Shown: positions 18,855 through 26,584 of the stretch, piece by piece
Layout of the letters: the number at the start of each line of letters is the position of its first letter
Numbering within the stretch: the first letter of the stretch is position 1
Assembly: GCA_019232795.1 (NCBI GenBank)
Contig: JAFANH010000035.1
Span: forward strand, 1-42,107
Direction of reading: 5' to 3'
DNA from: Burkholderiaceae bacterium
Lineage (GTDB): Bacteria; Pseudomonadota; Gammaproteobacteria; Burkholderiales; Burkholderiaceae_D
Length of the DNA: 42,107 bases
Translations under genes and position numbers: made by a program
The notes under the pieces: model-generated
Told to the model about the DNA's origin: nothing
The model's input: the letters and a program-made list of their open reading frames with translations, nothing else
Databases searched by the model: none

Positions 18855-20273
18855 CTACAGTAGCCCACGCTTGCTCAAGTCCGCTTGCGTCTCGTCGAGA
18901 CAAAAGCGGATCAGCGCGACCATCTCGTCGATCTGCGCGTGTGTCATCACCAAAGGCGGCGCAACGATCATGCGGTCGCCGACGGCGCGCATAATCATGC
19001 CATTGCCGAACATGTGGCTGCGGCAAATCATGCCGACCTGCAGCGCGGGATCGAATGGTCGGCAAGCATGGGCATCGGCAGCCTTTTCCTGCATCAGGTT
19101 CAAACCGGCGACGAAGCCGCAAGTCTCGACGTTGCCCGCCAGGGGGTGATCAGCCAAAGAAGCAAATCGCTGCTGCAGATAAGGGCCGGTATCGGTGCGT
19201 ACCTGGTCGATCAGGCCCTCTTCTTCCAGGATGTTGATATTTTCCAAAGCCGCGGCACACGCCACGGGATGGCCGGAATAAGTGAACCCATGCGCAAATT
19301 CGCCGCCTTGTCCGATCAGCACATCGGACACGCGCTGCGACACCAGCACGCCGCCCAGCGGCACATAGCCCGAGGTCACGCCCTTGGCAAAGGTCATCAG
19401 ATCTGGAGTTATCCCGAAGTATTCGGAGCCGAACCAGTAACCGAGGCGGCCGAAGCCGCAAATCACTTCATCGGCAACCAGCAGGACGTCGTACTTGCGG
19501 CAGATGCGCTGTATCTCCGGCCAATAGGAAGCCGGCGGAATCACCACGCCACCGGCGCCCTGCACCGGTTCGCCGATGAAGGCTGCCACCTTATCGACGC
19601 CCAACTCAAGAATTTTCTGCTCCAGCCAGGAGGCTGCCTCCATACCGAACTCCTGCGGCGACCTGCCCTGCCCGCTTTCCAGGTAATTGGGCTGGCCAAT
19701 GTGGACGATGCCCGGAATGGGCAAACCGCCCTGGGCGTGCATGGCAGGCATGCCGGACAAGGACGCGCCGGCCATGGTGCTGCCATGGTAGGCATTGCGG
19801 CGGCTGATCAGGATTTGCCGGTCCGGCTGCCCCAGCAAATCCCAATAACGGCGCACCATGCGCACCACGGTGTCGTTGCCTTCCGAACCGGAGTTCGTGA
19901 AAAACACATGCTGAAATTGCGGCGGAGCAAGTGTAGCGAGCTTGGCCGCCAATTGTATGGCGGGCGCATTGGTCGCCTGGAAAAAGCTGTTGTAGAACGG
20001 CAGCTCCTGCATCTGCGCGTAGGCTGCATCGGCAATGCGCTTGCGTCCATAGCCGACGTTGACGCACCACAGGCCGGCCATGCCGTCCAGCAGGCGCTTG
20101 CCTTCTGTATCCCACAAGTAGATGCCTTCGCCTCTGACCATGACGCGCGTGCCCTTGGCGGCCAGGGACTTGCTGTCGGTGAAGGGGTGCAGATAATGCG
20201 CAGCGTCGAGCTTCTGCAATGCCCGCGTATACAATTCCTGGGCCGGCGAAGCTGTGGATGGGTCGGTAACCAT
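18855..20273 (-). CDS. spuC: Class III aminotransferase, putrescine--pyruvate type (SpuC-like)
   Basis: This PLP enzyme of about 472 residues moves an amino group from a polyamine-type donor to pyruvate. Seen are NSGSEGNDTVVRMVRRYW, RRNAYHGSTMAGASLSGM, the PLP Asp in LLVADEVICGFGR and the Schiff-base Lys in FAKGVTSGYVPLGG. The gene lies between puuA and puuC, where many genomes have the FAD oxidase puuB, and no puuB-like gene is in the window. It therefore probably makes the aldehyde for PuuC, acting on putrescine or its gamma-glutamyl form. A GTG at 20282 that overlaps the puuA stop is an alternative start. Confidence 0.9.
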   Translation of the reverse strand: MVTDPSTASPAQELYTRALQKLDAAHYLHPFTDSKSLAAKGTRVMVRGEGIYLWDTEGKRLLDGMAGLWCVNVGYGRKRIADAAYAQMQELPFYNSFFQATNAPAIQLAAKLATLAPPQFQHVFFTNSGSEGNDTVVRMVRRYWDLLGQPDRQILISRRNAYHGSTMAGASLSGMPAMHAQGGLPIPGIVHIGQPNYLESGQGRSPQEFGMEAASWLEQKILELGVDKVAAFIGEPVQGAGGVVIPPASYWPEIQRICRKYDVLLVADEVICGFGRLGYWFGSEYFGITPDLMTFAKGVTSGYVPLGGVLVSQRVSDVLIGQGGEFAHGFTYSGHPVACAAALENINILEEEGLIDQVRTDTGPYLQQRFASLADHPLAGNVETCGFVAGLNLMQEKAADAHACRPFDPALQVGMICRSHMFGNGMIMRAVGDRMIVAPPLVMTHAQIDEMVALIRFCLDETQADLSKRGLL

Positions 20274-20278
20274 GGCCG

Positions 20279-21649
20279 TCACACATGCAATAGAAGGTGC
20301 TCCCGCTCCCAGGGACTGATCACTTGCATGAACTCCGCATATTCAAGGTCCTTGATGGCGGCGTAGACGTCGATGAAACGTTCACCCAGCAACTGCTTCA
20401 GCCGGGTTTCCTTGCGCAAGACCTCCAACGCCTCCGACAGACCCTGCGGCAGCTGGTAGTCGAGATCGTAGGCGCTGTCGACCGTCATCGGCGTCGGCTC
20501 CAGTTGCTCCGTCATGCCAAGATAGCCGCATGCCAGCGTCACCGCCACTGCCAGGTAGGGATTGGCATCGGCGCCGATCACGCGGTTTTCGACACGCCGG
20601 TCTTCCGGCTCCGCTTCCGGTACGCGGAAACCTACCGTGCGGTTGTCCTGTCCCCACTGGATATTGATCGGCGCTGCGGTGTGGCGCACGATGCGCCGAT
20701 AGGAATTGACGTAGGGCGCCGCAATCGCCATTGCCGCCGGCATATAGCGCTGCAAGCCGCCGATATAGTGCGCGAAAGCCTGCGAAGGACGGCCGTCATC
20801 CAGCGTGAATATGTTCCTGCCGCTCTTGGTGTCGATCACGCTTTGATGAATGTGCATGGCCGACCCCGGTTCCCCGCTCATGGGTTTGGCCATGAAGGTG
20901 GCATACATATCGTGCTTCAAAGCCGCCTCGCGCAAGGTGCGCTTGAAGTAGAACACCATGTCGGCCAAAGACAGGGGCTCGCCATGCAGGAAATTGATTT
21001 CCATCTGGCCGGCGCCGATCTCATGGATCAGGGTATCGACGTCGAGCTGCATCAAGTCGCAGTAATCGTAAATGTCTTCGAACAGGGGATCGAATTCATT
21101 GACGGCGTCGATGCTGTACACCTGGCGGCTGGTTTCGGAGCGGCCGCTGCGTCCGACCGGCGCCTTTAAGGGCAAGTCGGGATCGATGTTCTTGGCAGTC
21201 AGGTAAAACTCGAGTTCGGGTGCGACGATGGGTTGCCAGCCGCGCTCTTCATACAGCGCGAGCACGCGCCGCAATACAGAGCGCGGCGCAAAATCGACCA
21301 GGCTGCCGTCGGAAAAGTAACAATCGTGGATCACTTGTGCAGTCGCATCGACCGCCCAGGGCACGCGCGTAATGGTGCGCGGGTCGGCGCGCAACACCAT
21401 GTCGCGGTCTATCGCCGAAATGGCGCACTCGTAGGCTTCATCGTCGGTCGGGTAGTTGCCGGTCACGGTCATGCCGAGCACCGCTTCCGGCAGACGCATG
21501 CCGCCTTCCTCGGTGAACTTGGTGCGCGGCATAATCTTGCCGCGCGCAACGCCGGTCAGGTCGGGGATCAGGCATTCGATTTCGGTGATGCGCTGATCGT
21601 CGAGCCAACGGTCCATGTCCTGGAAAGAGAAGTTTTTGTGCAAAGACAT
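20279..21649 (-). CDS. puuA: Gamma-glutamylputrescine synthetase (glutamine synthetase family)
   Basis: This 456-residue ligase of the glutamine synthetase fold joins glutamate to an amine using ATP. It has the GS beta-grasp domain at residues 15-110 and the catalytic domain with EIGAGQMEINFLHGEPL, GSAMHIHQSV and RVPEAEPEDRRVENRVIGADANPYLAVA. It lacks the adenylylation tyrosine context of GlnA. With puuD, puuC and an aminotransferase downstream it is most likely PuuA, though glutamylation of other amines is possible (as in SpuI or IpuC paralogues). GGAGAG precedes the ATG at 21649. Confidence 0.91.
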   Translation of the reverse strand: MSLHKNFSFQDMDRWLDDQRITEIECLIPDLTGVARGKIMPRTKFTEEGGMRLPEAVLGMTVTGNYPTDDEAYECAISAIDRDMVLRADPRTITRVPWAVDATAQVIHDCYFSDGSLVDFAPRSVLRRVLALYEERGWQPIVAPELEFYLTAKNIDPDLPLKAPVGRSGRSETSRQVYSIDAVNEFDPLFEDIYDYCDLMQLDVDTLIHEIGAGQMEINFLHGEPLSLADMVFYFKRTLREAALKHDMYATFMAKPMSGEPGSAMHIHQSVIDTKSGRNIFTLDDGRPSQAFAHYIGGLQRYMPAAMAIAAPYVNSYRRIVRHTAAPINIQWGQDNRTVGFRVPEAEPEDRRVENRVIGADANPYLAVAVTLACGYLGMTEQLEPTPMTVDSAYDLDYQLPQGLSEALEVLRKETRLKQLLGERFIDVYAAIKDLEYAEFMQVISPWEREHLLLHV

Positions 21650-21745
21650 GATGTTCTCTCCGGCTTGGCCTGACATCGAGAACAAGCACGGCAAGCCACC
21701 CTGTCAGTTTAGCGCATCGCCGCCCGACACGCTTTGACCCTTGCT

Positions 21746-22117
21746 TCAGGTTTTGCGTTCGACAATCACGTAATGCTTTTTAACCGGCTCCAGCACCTCG
21801 AATACGCCCTTGAAGCCGGCCGGTATCACCAGCGCCTGGCCAGGTCCGGCTTCGGCCGCGTGCCCGGCTTCATCGATGACGCGGCAGCGCCCTTCGATCA
21901 CGCAAAAGAATTCGTCCTTGTTGTCGGCAAATGCGATACGCCAGCTGCCGACCTCACAGGCCCACACTCCGGCGCTGATTTCATCCGAGGCACTGGTGAA
22001 ATGGTTCCACGTGGTGCGCAAGGGATTGCCCTGCAGACGCCGCTCTTGGCGCGGATGGTCGTACTCAGGTTCAATAGTCTGGCGTGAAAAATCGATAACG
22101 GTTGGCAGATTCGACAT
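21746..22117 (-). CDS. Cupin-domain protein (DUF861/EutQ-like)
   Basis: This 123-residue single-domain cupin has a beta-barrel core from about residue 45 to 118: GVWACEVGSWRIAF, DEFFCVIEGRCRVIDEAG and GPGQALVIPAGFKGVFEV. These match the two cupin motifs with the first metal ligands partly changed. It belongs to the small cupins often found beside amine and amino acid catabolic genes; a sensing or housekeeping catalytic role is possible, but the function is not known. It sits 96 bases ahead of puuA on the same strand. Confidence 0.82.
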   Translation of the reverse strand: MSNLPTVIDFSRQTIEPEYDHPRQERRLQGNPLRTTWNHFTSASDEISAGVWACEVGSWRIAFADNKDEFFCVIEGRCRVIDEAGHAAEAGPGQALVIPAGFKGVFEVLEPVKKHYVIVERKT

Positions 22118-22203
22118 GATGGCTCAGGTTTTCAAAGATCACATGCCTCGATGTTACCCGATGTGCCGGCGCCAAAGCCGCCATTCCGCACGCCGTTCCG
22201 CCA

Positions 22204-23343
22204 CTATGCCGCGCGCGGCGCCTGCAATTCGTTCAGCAGGCTCTGCGGTTCGCGATACGGCCGCTCCAGCGCCTCGGCAACTTCCTTGCAGGTCACCTTC
22301 CCATTGCAGACATTCAGGCCATGCATCAGGTGCGCATTCTCTTTCAATGCCCGCCGCCAACCCTGGTCGGCCAATTGCAAGGCATAGGGCAGCGTTGCAT
22401 TGTTCAGCGCATAGGTCGACGTGCGCGGCACCGCACCCGGCATGTTCGCCACGCAATAATGCACCACACCGTCGATCACATAGGTCGGGTCGGTATGCGT
22501 GGTGGCGCGCGAGGTCTCGAAGCAGCCACCCTGATCGATCGCCACGTCGACCAGCACCGAACCGGCTTTCATTTCACCTACCAGGTGACGCGACACGAGT
22601 TTGGGGGCGGCAGCTCCCGGAATCAGGACGCCGCCGATCACCAGGTCGGCCGAGCGCACGTGCTCCTCGATATTGTCGCGATTCGAAAACACCGTGGTCG
22701 CGCGCGAGCCCACCAGCGCATCGATGCGGCGCAAGGCTTCTACGCTGCGGTCTATCACCACGACTTGTGCACGCGTACCGACGGCAATCTGCGTGGCATT
22801 GGTGCCGACCACGCCGGCGCCGAGGATAACGATCTTGGCCGGCGCCACGCCGGCCACGCCACCCAACAGAATGCCGCTGCCGCCATGCGCCTTCTCCAGG
22901 CAATGCGCGCCGGCCTGGATGGACATGCGGCCCGCCACTTCCGACATCGGCGCCAGCAGCGGCAAGCCGCCGCCGTTCTGTGTAACCGTCTCGTAGGCGA
23001 TGCAGACGGCGCCGCTGGCCTCGAGGTCGGCGCACTGCTCGGGGTCGGGCGCCAGGTGCAGGTAAGTGAACAGGATCTGGCCTTCGCGCAGGCATTTGCG
23101 CTCCACCGCTTGCGGCTCCTTGACCTTGACGATCATGTCGGCTTCGCCAAAGACCTGCTCGGCGCTGTCGGCGATCGCCGCCCCTGCTATCAGGTAATGT
23201 TCGTCGGGCGCGCCGATACCTTCTCCGGCATTACGCTCCACCAGCACGCTGTGTCCGTGCGCCACCAGCTCGCGCACGGAAGACGGCGTCAAACCCACCC
23301 GATATTCATTGTTTTTGATTTCCTTAGGCACACCGATCATCAT
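22204..23343 (-). CDS. ald: Alanine dehydrogenase
   Basis: This 379-residue NAD-dependent enzyme interconverts alanine and pyruvate plus ammonia. MMIGVPKEIKNNEYRVGLTP is the canonical N-terminus, KVKEPQ and TYLHLAPD carry the substrate Lys and His, and VILGAGVVGTNATQIAVG is the NAD-binding loop. The start at 23343 has GGGAG upstream and gives near-family length (about 371). The logic with its neighbours is strong. Both class III aminotransferases (18855-20273 and 25152-26498) make L-alanine from pyruvate, and this enzyme regenerates pyruvate and frees ammonium. Confidence 0.94.
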   Translation of the reverse strand: MMIGVPKEIKNNEYRVGLTPSSVRELVAHGHSVLVERNAGEGIGAPDEHYLIAGAAIADSAEQVFGEADMIVKVKEPQAVERKCLREGQILFTYLHLAPDPEQCADLEASGAVCIAYETVTQNGGGLPLLAPMSEVAGRMSIQAGAHCLEKAHGGSGILLGGVAGVAPAKIVILGAGVVGTNATQIAVGTRAQVVVIDRSVEALRRIDALVGSRATTVFSNRDNIEEHVRSADLVIGGVLIPGAAAPKLVSRHLVGEMKAGSVLVDVAIDQGGCFETSRATTHTDPTYVIDGVVHYCVANMPGAVPRTSTYALNNATLPYALQLADQGWRRALKENAHLMHGLNVCNGKVTCKEVAEALERPYREPQSLLNELQAPRAA

Positions 23344-23462
23344 GGCTGTTCTCCCGATGCGTTGCGTTTCTACGGCGCGGGTAGCGCCGCTTCGTTCAGG
23401 CCGCAGCATTGGTATGTGCGGCGGCCCTTATGCCTTGCCCTCTTTCACCAGCCCGTGTGGCT

Positions 23463-24977
23463 TCAGCGATGCGAAGGAAAACTGAATACTGCGCCTTCGC
23501 GCACGCCGGCCGAGGGCCAGCGCTGGGTAATGGTTTTGCGCTTCGTATAGAAACGCACGGCGTCAGGGCCATAGGCCGCCAGGTCGCCGAACAGCGAACG
23601 CTTCCAGCCGCCGAACGAGTGGTAGGAAACCGGTACCGGCAGCGGCACGTTGACGCCGACCATGCCGACCTGGATATGGTCGGTGAAATAGCGGGCCGCC
23701 TCGCCGTCGCGCGTGAAGATGCAGGTGCCATTGCCATACTCGTGCGCATCTATCATCTCCATCGCCTGCTGCAGCGATTCTGTGCGCACCACGCCAAGCA
23801 CCGGGCCGAAAATCTCTTCCTGGTAAATCCGCATGCCGGGCTTGACGTGGTCGAACAGGCAGGCGCCGAGGTAATAGCCTTTCTCGTGCCCAGCCACCTT
23901 GATGCCGCGGCCGTCGACCACCAGCGTCGCGCCCTCGCGCACGCCCTGTTCGACGTAGCCGCGCACCTTGTCGCAATGTTCGCGCGTGACCAGCGGTCCC
24001 ATGTCGTTGGCAGTGTCGGTGCCCGGACCGACCTTCATCTTCGCAATTTCCGTCTGCAGCTTTTCGACCACCGCGTCGGCCGTGGCGTCGCCGACCGCCA
24101 CCACCAACGGCACCGCCATGCAGCGTTCGCCGCAGGAGCCGTAGGCTGCACCCATCAGCGCATTGACGGCGTTGCCGATGTCGGCGTCCGGCATCACCAC
24201 CGCATGGTTCTTGGCGCCGCCCAGCGCCTGAACGCGCTTGCCGTGTGCGCTGCCGGTCTGGTACACGTATTCGGCAATCGGAGTCGAGCCGACAAAGCTG
24301 ACAGCCTGCACACGCGTATCGCTCAGCAGCACATCGACCGCTTCCTTGCCGCCGTTGACGACGTTGAGCACGCCGGGAGGCAAGCCGGCCTCGTGCGCGA
24401 GTTCAGCAATCGCGATCGCGGCCGAGGGATCACGCTCGGACGGTTTGAGCACGAAGGTATTGCCGCACACGACGGCGATCGGCCACATCCACAGCGGCAC
24501 CATGGCCGGGAAATTGAAAGGCGTGATGCCGGCCACTACGCCGAGCGGCTGGAATTCGCTCCAGCTGTCGATACCCGGGCCGACGTTACGGCTGAGTTCC
24601 CCCTTGAGCAGTTCCGGCGCATAGGCGGCAAACGCGACATTCTCTATCCCGCGTTGCAACTCGCCCAATGCGTCGTTCAGCACCTTGCCGTGCTCGGCAG
24701 TGATGAGGCGGCAGATCCGGTCGGCATGCTTTTCAAGCAATTGCTTGAGCCTGAACATCACTTCGGCGCGCTTGGCCGGCGTCGTATTGCGCCAGGCGGG
24801 AAACGCCGCCTGTGCCGCGGCAATAGCGGCTTCCACCGTCGTCTTGTCGGCCAGGGCGACGCGTTTCTCCGCATTACCCACGGCCGGATTGAATACATCC
24901 TGCGAACGGCTGCCGCCGGTTGCATGTTGGCCATTGATGAAATGACCGATAGCGGTCACTTGGGGTTTGTCGTACAT
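23463..24977 (-). CDS. mmsA: Methylmalonate-/malonate-semialdehyde dehydrogenase (CoA-acylating)
   Basis: This 504-residue aldehyde dehydrogenase of the MmsA/IolA branch turns malonate semialdehyde into acetyl-CoA (or methylmalonate semialdehyde into propionyl-CoA). The family's GGAKNHAVVMPDAD, the nucleophile Cys in GSCGERCMAVP, EIFGPVLGVVR and the SFGGWKRSLFGD C-terminal motif are all present. The start is the ATG at 24977; the upstream TTG at 24983 is unlikely. It follows the omega-aminotransferase, and the pair makes a complete beta-alanine to acetyl-CoA route. Confidence 0.94.
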   Translation of the reverse strand: MYDKPQVTAIGHFINGQHATGGSRSQDVFNPAVGNAEKRVALADKTTVEAAIAAAQAAFPAWRNTTPAKRAEVMFRLKQLLEKHADRICRLITAEHGKVLNDALGELQRGIENVAFAAYAPELLKGELSRNVGPGIDSWSEFQPLGVVAGITPFNFPAMVPLWMWPIAVVCGNTFVLKPSERDPSAAIAIAELAHEAGLPPGVLNVVNGGKEAVDVLLSDTRVQAVSFVGSTPIAEYVYQTGSAHGKRVQALGGAKNHAVVMPDADIGNAVNALMGAAYGSCGERCMAVPLVVAVGDATADAVVEKLQTEIAKMKVGPGTDTANDMGPLVTREHCDKVRGYVEQGVREGATLVVDGRGIKVAGHEKGYYLGACLFDHVKPGMRIYQEEIFGPVLGVVRTESLQQAMEMIDAHEYGNGTCIFTRDGEAARYFTDHIQVGMVGVNVPLPVPVSYHSFGGWKRSLFGDLAAYGPDAVRFYTKRKTITQRWPSAGVREGAVFSFPSHR

Positions 24978-25000
24978 AATCAATCCGAATTCCTTGATAC

Positions 25001-25086
25001 CCGTCGTTCCCGCGCAGGCGGGAACCCAGGTTGCTTTTTGAGTTCATTAACATCTACCTGGGTTCCCGCCTGCGCGGGAACGACGG
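25001..25086. repeat. Perfect 31-bp inverted repeat (REP/dRS3-like palindrome pair)
   Basis: The arm at 25001-25031 is the exact reverse complement of 25056-25086, with a 24-base AT-rich spacer. Each arm itself contains the hairpin GTTCCCGC-GCAG-GCGGGAAC. The core resembles the short interspersed repeat found many times in proteobacterial genomes (Neisseria dRS3 type). It lies in the 174-bp gap between the omega-aminotransferase and mmsA genes. When transcribed it would form a very stable stem. Confidence 0.92.
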
Positions 25087-25151
25087 AGAAATATTTACCG
25101 TCTCTAATCAAAATAATCTACTCGATATGTTCACGTTACCAGGCGAGACAT

Positions 25152-26498
25152 CTACGCTGTCTCACCAATCGCTTCACCCAACGCGTTAACAAGACTATCG
25201 AGCTCCGCGCGCGTCGCCACGAAAGGCGGCGCCAGCTGTATGGTGTCGCCACCATAGCGCACGTAAAAGCCTTTTTTCCAGCACTTCATCGCAATTTCAT
25301 AAGGACGGCGCGCCGGCTCGCCCGGCACTGCTTCGAAAGTGAAGCCGGCTGCCAGGCCGACGTTGCGGATATCGCTGATATGCTTGCCGCCCTTGAGGCT
25401 ATGCACCGCTTGCTCGAAATGCGGCGCCAATTCGCGCACACGTTCGACGGCGTTGTCGCGCACCAGCAAATCGAGTGCGGCCACGCCTGCCGCACATGCC
25501 GCCGGATGCGCGGAATAGGTGTAGCCGTGCGCAAATTCGAGCATGTAACCGGGTCCGCCGGCGGCCATGAAGGTGTCGTAGATTTCCTTGTTCGCGACGA
25601 CTCCGCCCAAGGGCTGCGCACCATTGGTCACCTGCTTGGCGAAGCACAGGATGTCGGGCGTGACGCCGAAGAAGTCGGCGCCGGTATAAGCACCGCAACG
25701 GCCGAAGCCGGAAATCACTTCATCGAAAATCAGCAGGATCTTGTGCGCATCGCAAATCTCGCGCAGACGCTTCAGATAGCCTTGCGGCGGCGGCAGCACG
25801 CCGCCCGATCCGGCGAATGGCTCAACGATCACCGCAGCAATGTTGGAAGCATCGTGCAGTGCGATCAGGCGCAGCAGTTCGTCGGCCAGCTCCCCACCGC
25901 GCTCCGGCAGGCCGCGCGTGTAGGTGTTTGCCGCCAGCATGGTATGCGGCAGGTGATCGCTTTCCAAGCCCTGCCCGAACAGCTTGCGGTTGGCCGGCAT
26001 GCCACCCACGGAAATGCCGCCGAAGTTGACGCCGTGATAGCCCTTCTCGCGCCCGATCAGGCGCGTCTTGCCAGGCACGCCCTTGTTGCGCCAATAGGCA
26101 CGCGCCATTTTCAGCGCCGTCTCGACCGCTTCCGAACCGGAGCCGGCAAAGAACACGTAATCGAGTCCAGCCGGCGTCAGTTCCTTGATCTTGTTGGCGA
26201 GTTCGAAAGCGAGCGGATGGCCGAATTGGAAGGCCGGCGAATAATCGAGCGCTGCTGCCTGGCGCGCTATCGCTTCGCTGATTTCGACGCGCCCGTGGCC
26301 AAGGCCGCTGCACCACAGGCCGGACAAGCCATCGAAAATCTTGCGGCCGTCGGCGTCGAAGTAATAGCAGCCCTGGGCGCCGACCACCATGCGTGGATGC
26401 GCCTTGAAATCGCGATTGCCGGTAAACGGCATCCAATAGGCGTCGAGCCAGGACTCATCCGTGCGCACGGCTGCATTCGGCGCGTCGGTCAAATTCAT
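25152..26498 (-). CDS. Omega-amino acid--pyruvate aminotransferase (beta-alanine type)
   Basis: This 448-residue class III aminotransferase opens with WLDAYWMPFTGNRDFKAHPRM, typical of omega-amino acid:pyruvate transaminases. FAGSGSEAVETALKMARAYW, REKGYHGVNFGG, the PLP Asp in LLIFDEVISGFGR and the Schiff-base Lys in CFAKQVTNGAQPLGG are present. The likely reaction is beta-alanine plus pyruvate to malonate semialdehyde plus alanine, feeding the mmsA product downstream. GGAGATTGCG directly precedes the ATG. A promoter-like pair and a 12-bp palindrome lie upstream. A family homologue may also act on other omega-amines. Confidence 0.92.
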   Translation of the reverse strand: MNLTDAPNAAVRTDESWLDAYWMPFTGNRDFKAHPRMVVGAQGCYYFDADGRKIFDGLSGLWCSGLGHGRVEISEAIARQAAALDYSPAFQFGHPLAFELANKIKELTPAGLDYVFFAGSGSEAVETALKMARAYWRNKGVPGKTRLIGREKGYHGVNFGGISVGGMPANRKLFGQGLESDHLPHTMLAANTYTRGLPERGGELADELLRLIALHDASNIAAVIVEPFAGSGGVLPPPQGYLKRLREICDAHKILLIFDEVISGFGRCGAYTGADFFGVTPDILCFAKQVTNGAQPLGGVVANKEIYDTFMAAGGPGYMLEFAHGYTYSAHPAACAAGVAALDLLVRDNAVERVRELAPHFEQAVHSLKGGKHISDIRNVGLAAGFTFEAVPGEPARRPYEIAMKCWKKGFYVRYGGDTIQLAPPFVATRAELDSLVNALGEAIGETA

Positions 26499-26538
26499 CG
26501 CAATCTCCGATCCAATATCAGCTCACTTCGTTGCTCTT

Positions 26539-26566
26539 ATTTTAATCTTCCTGGAGAAAATTGCAG
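26539..26566 (-). promoter_or_regulatory. Candidate promoter of the beta-alanine catabolic genes
   Basis: On the minus strand CTGCAA (26561-26566) and TAAAAT (26539-26544) are separated by 16 bases, about 40 bases ahead of the aminotransferase start. The 12-bp palindrome at 26571-26582 sits just upstream of the -35 element. Confidence 0.4.
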
Positions 26567-26570
26567 CGAA

Positions 26571-26582
26571 CTTGCTAGCAAG
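26571..26582. promoter_or_regulatory. 12-bp perfect palindrome CTTGCTAGCAAG
   Basis: This perfect dyad lies between the amidohydrolase stop codon (26585) and the candidate promoter of the omega-aminotransferase gene. Its position 5 bases upstream of the -35 element is suitable for an activator or repressor site. No regulator gene is adjacent. Confidence 0.35.
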
Positions 26583-26584
26583 CA

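Noticed and set aside
17356..19122. Longer start for the PuuC gene reaching to 19122.
   Set aside because: The extra 93 codons overlap the aminotransferase coding sequence and are Arg-rich shadow sequence; the family N-terminus begins at 18843.
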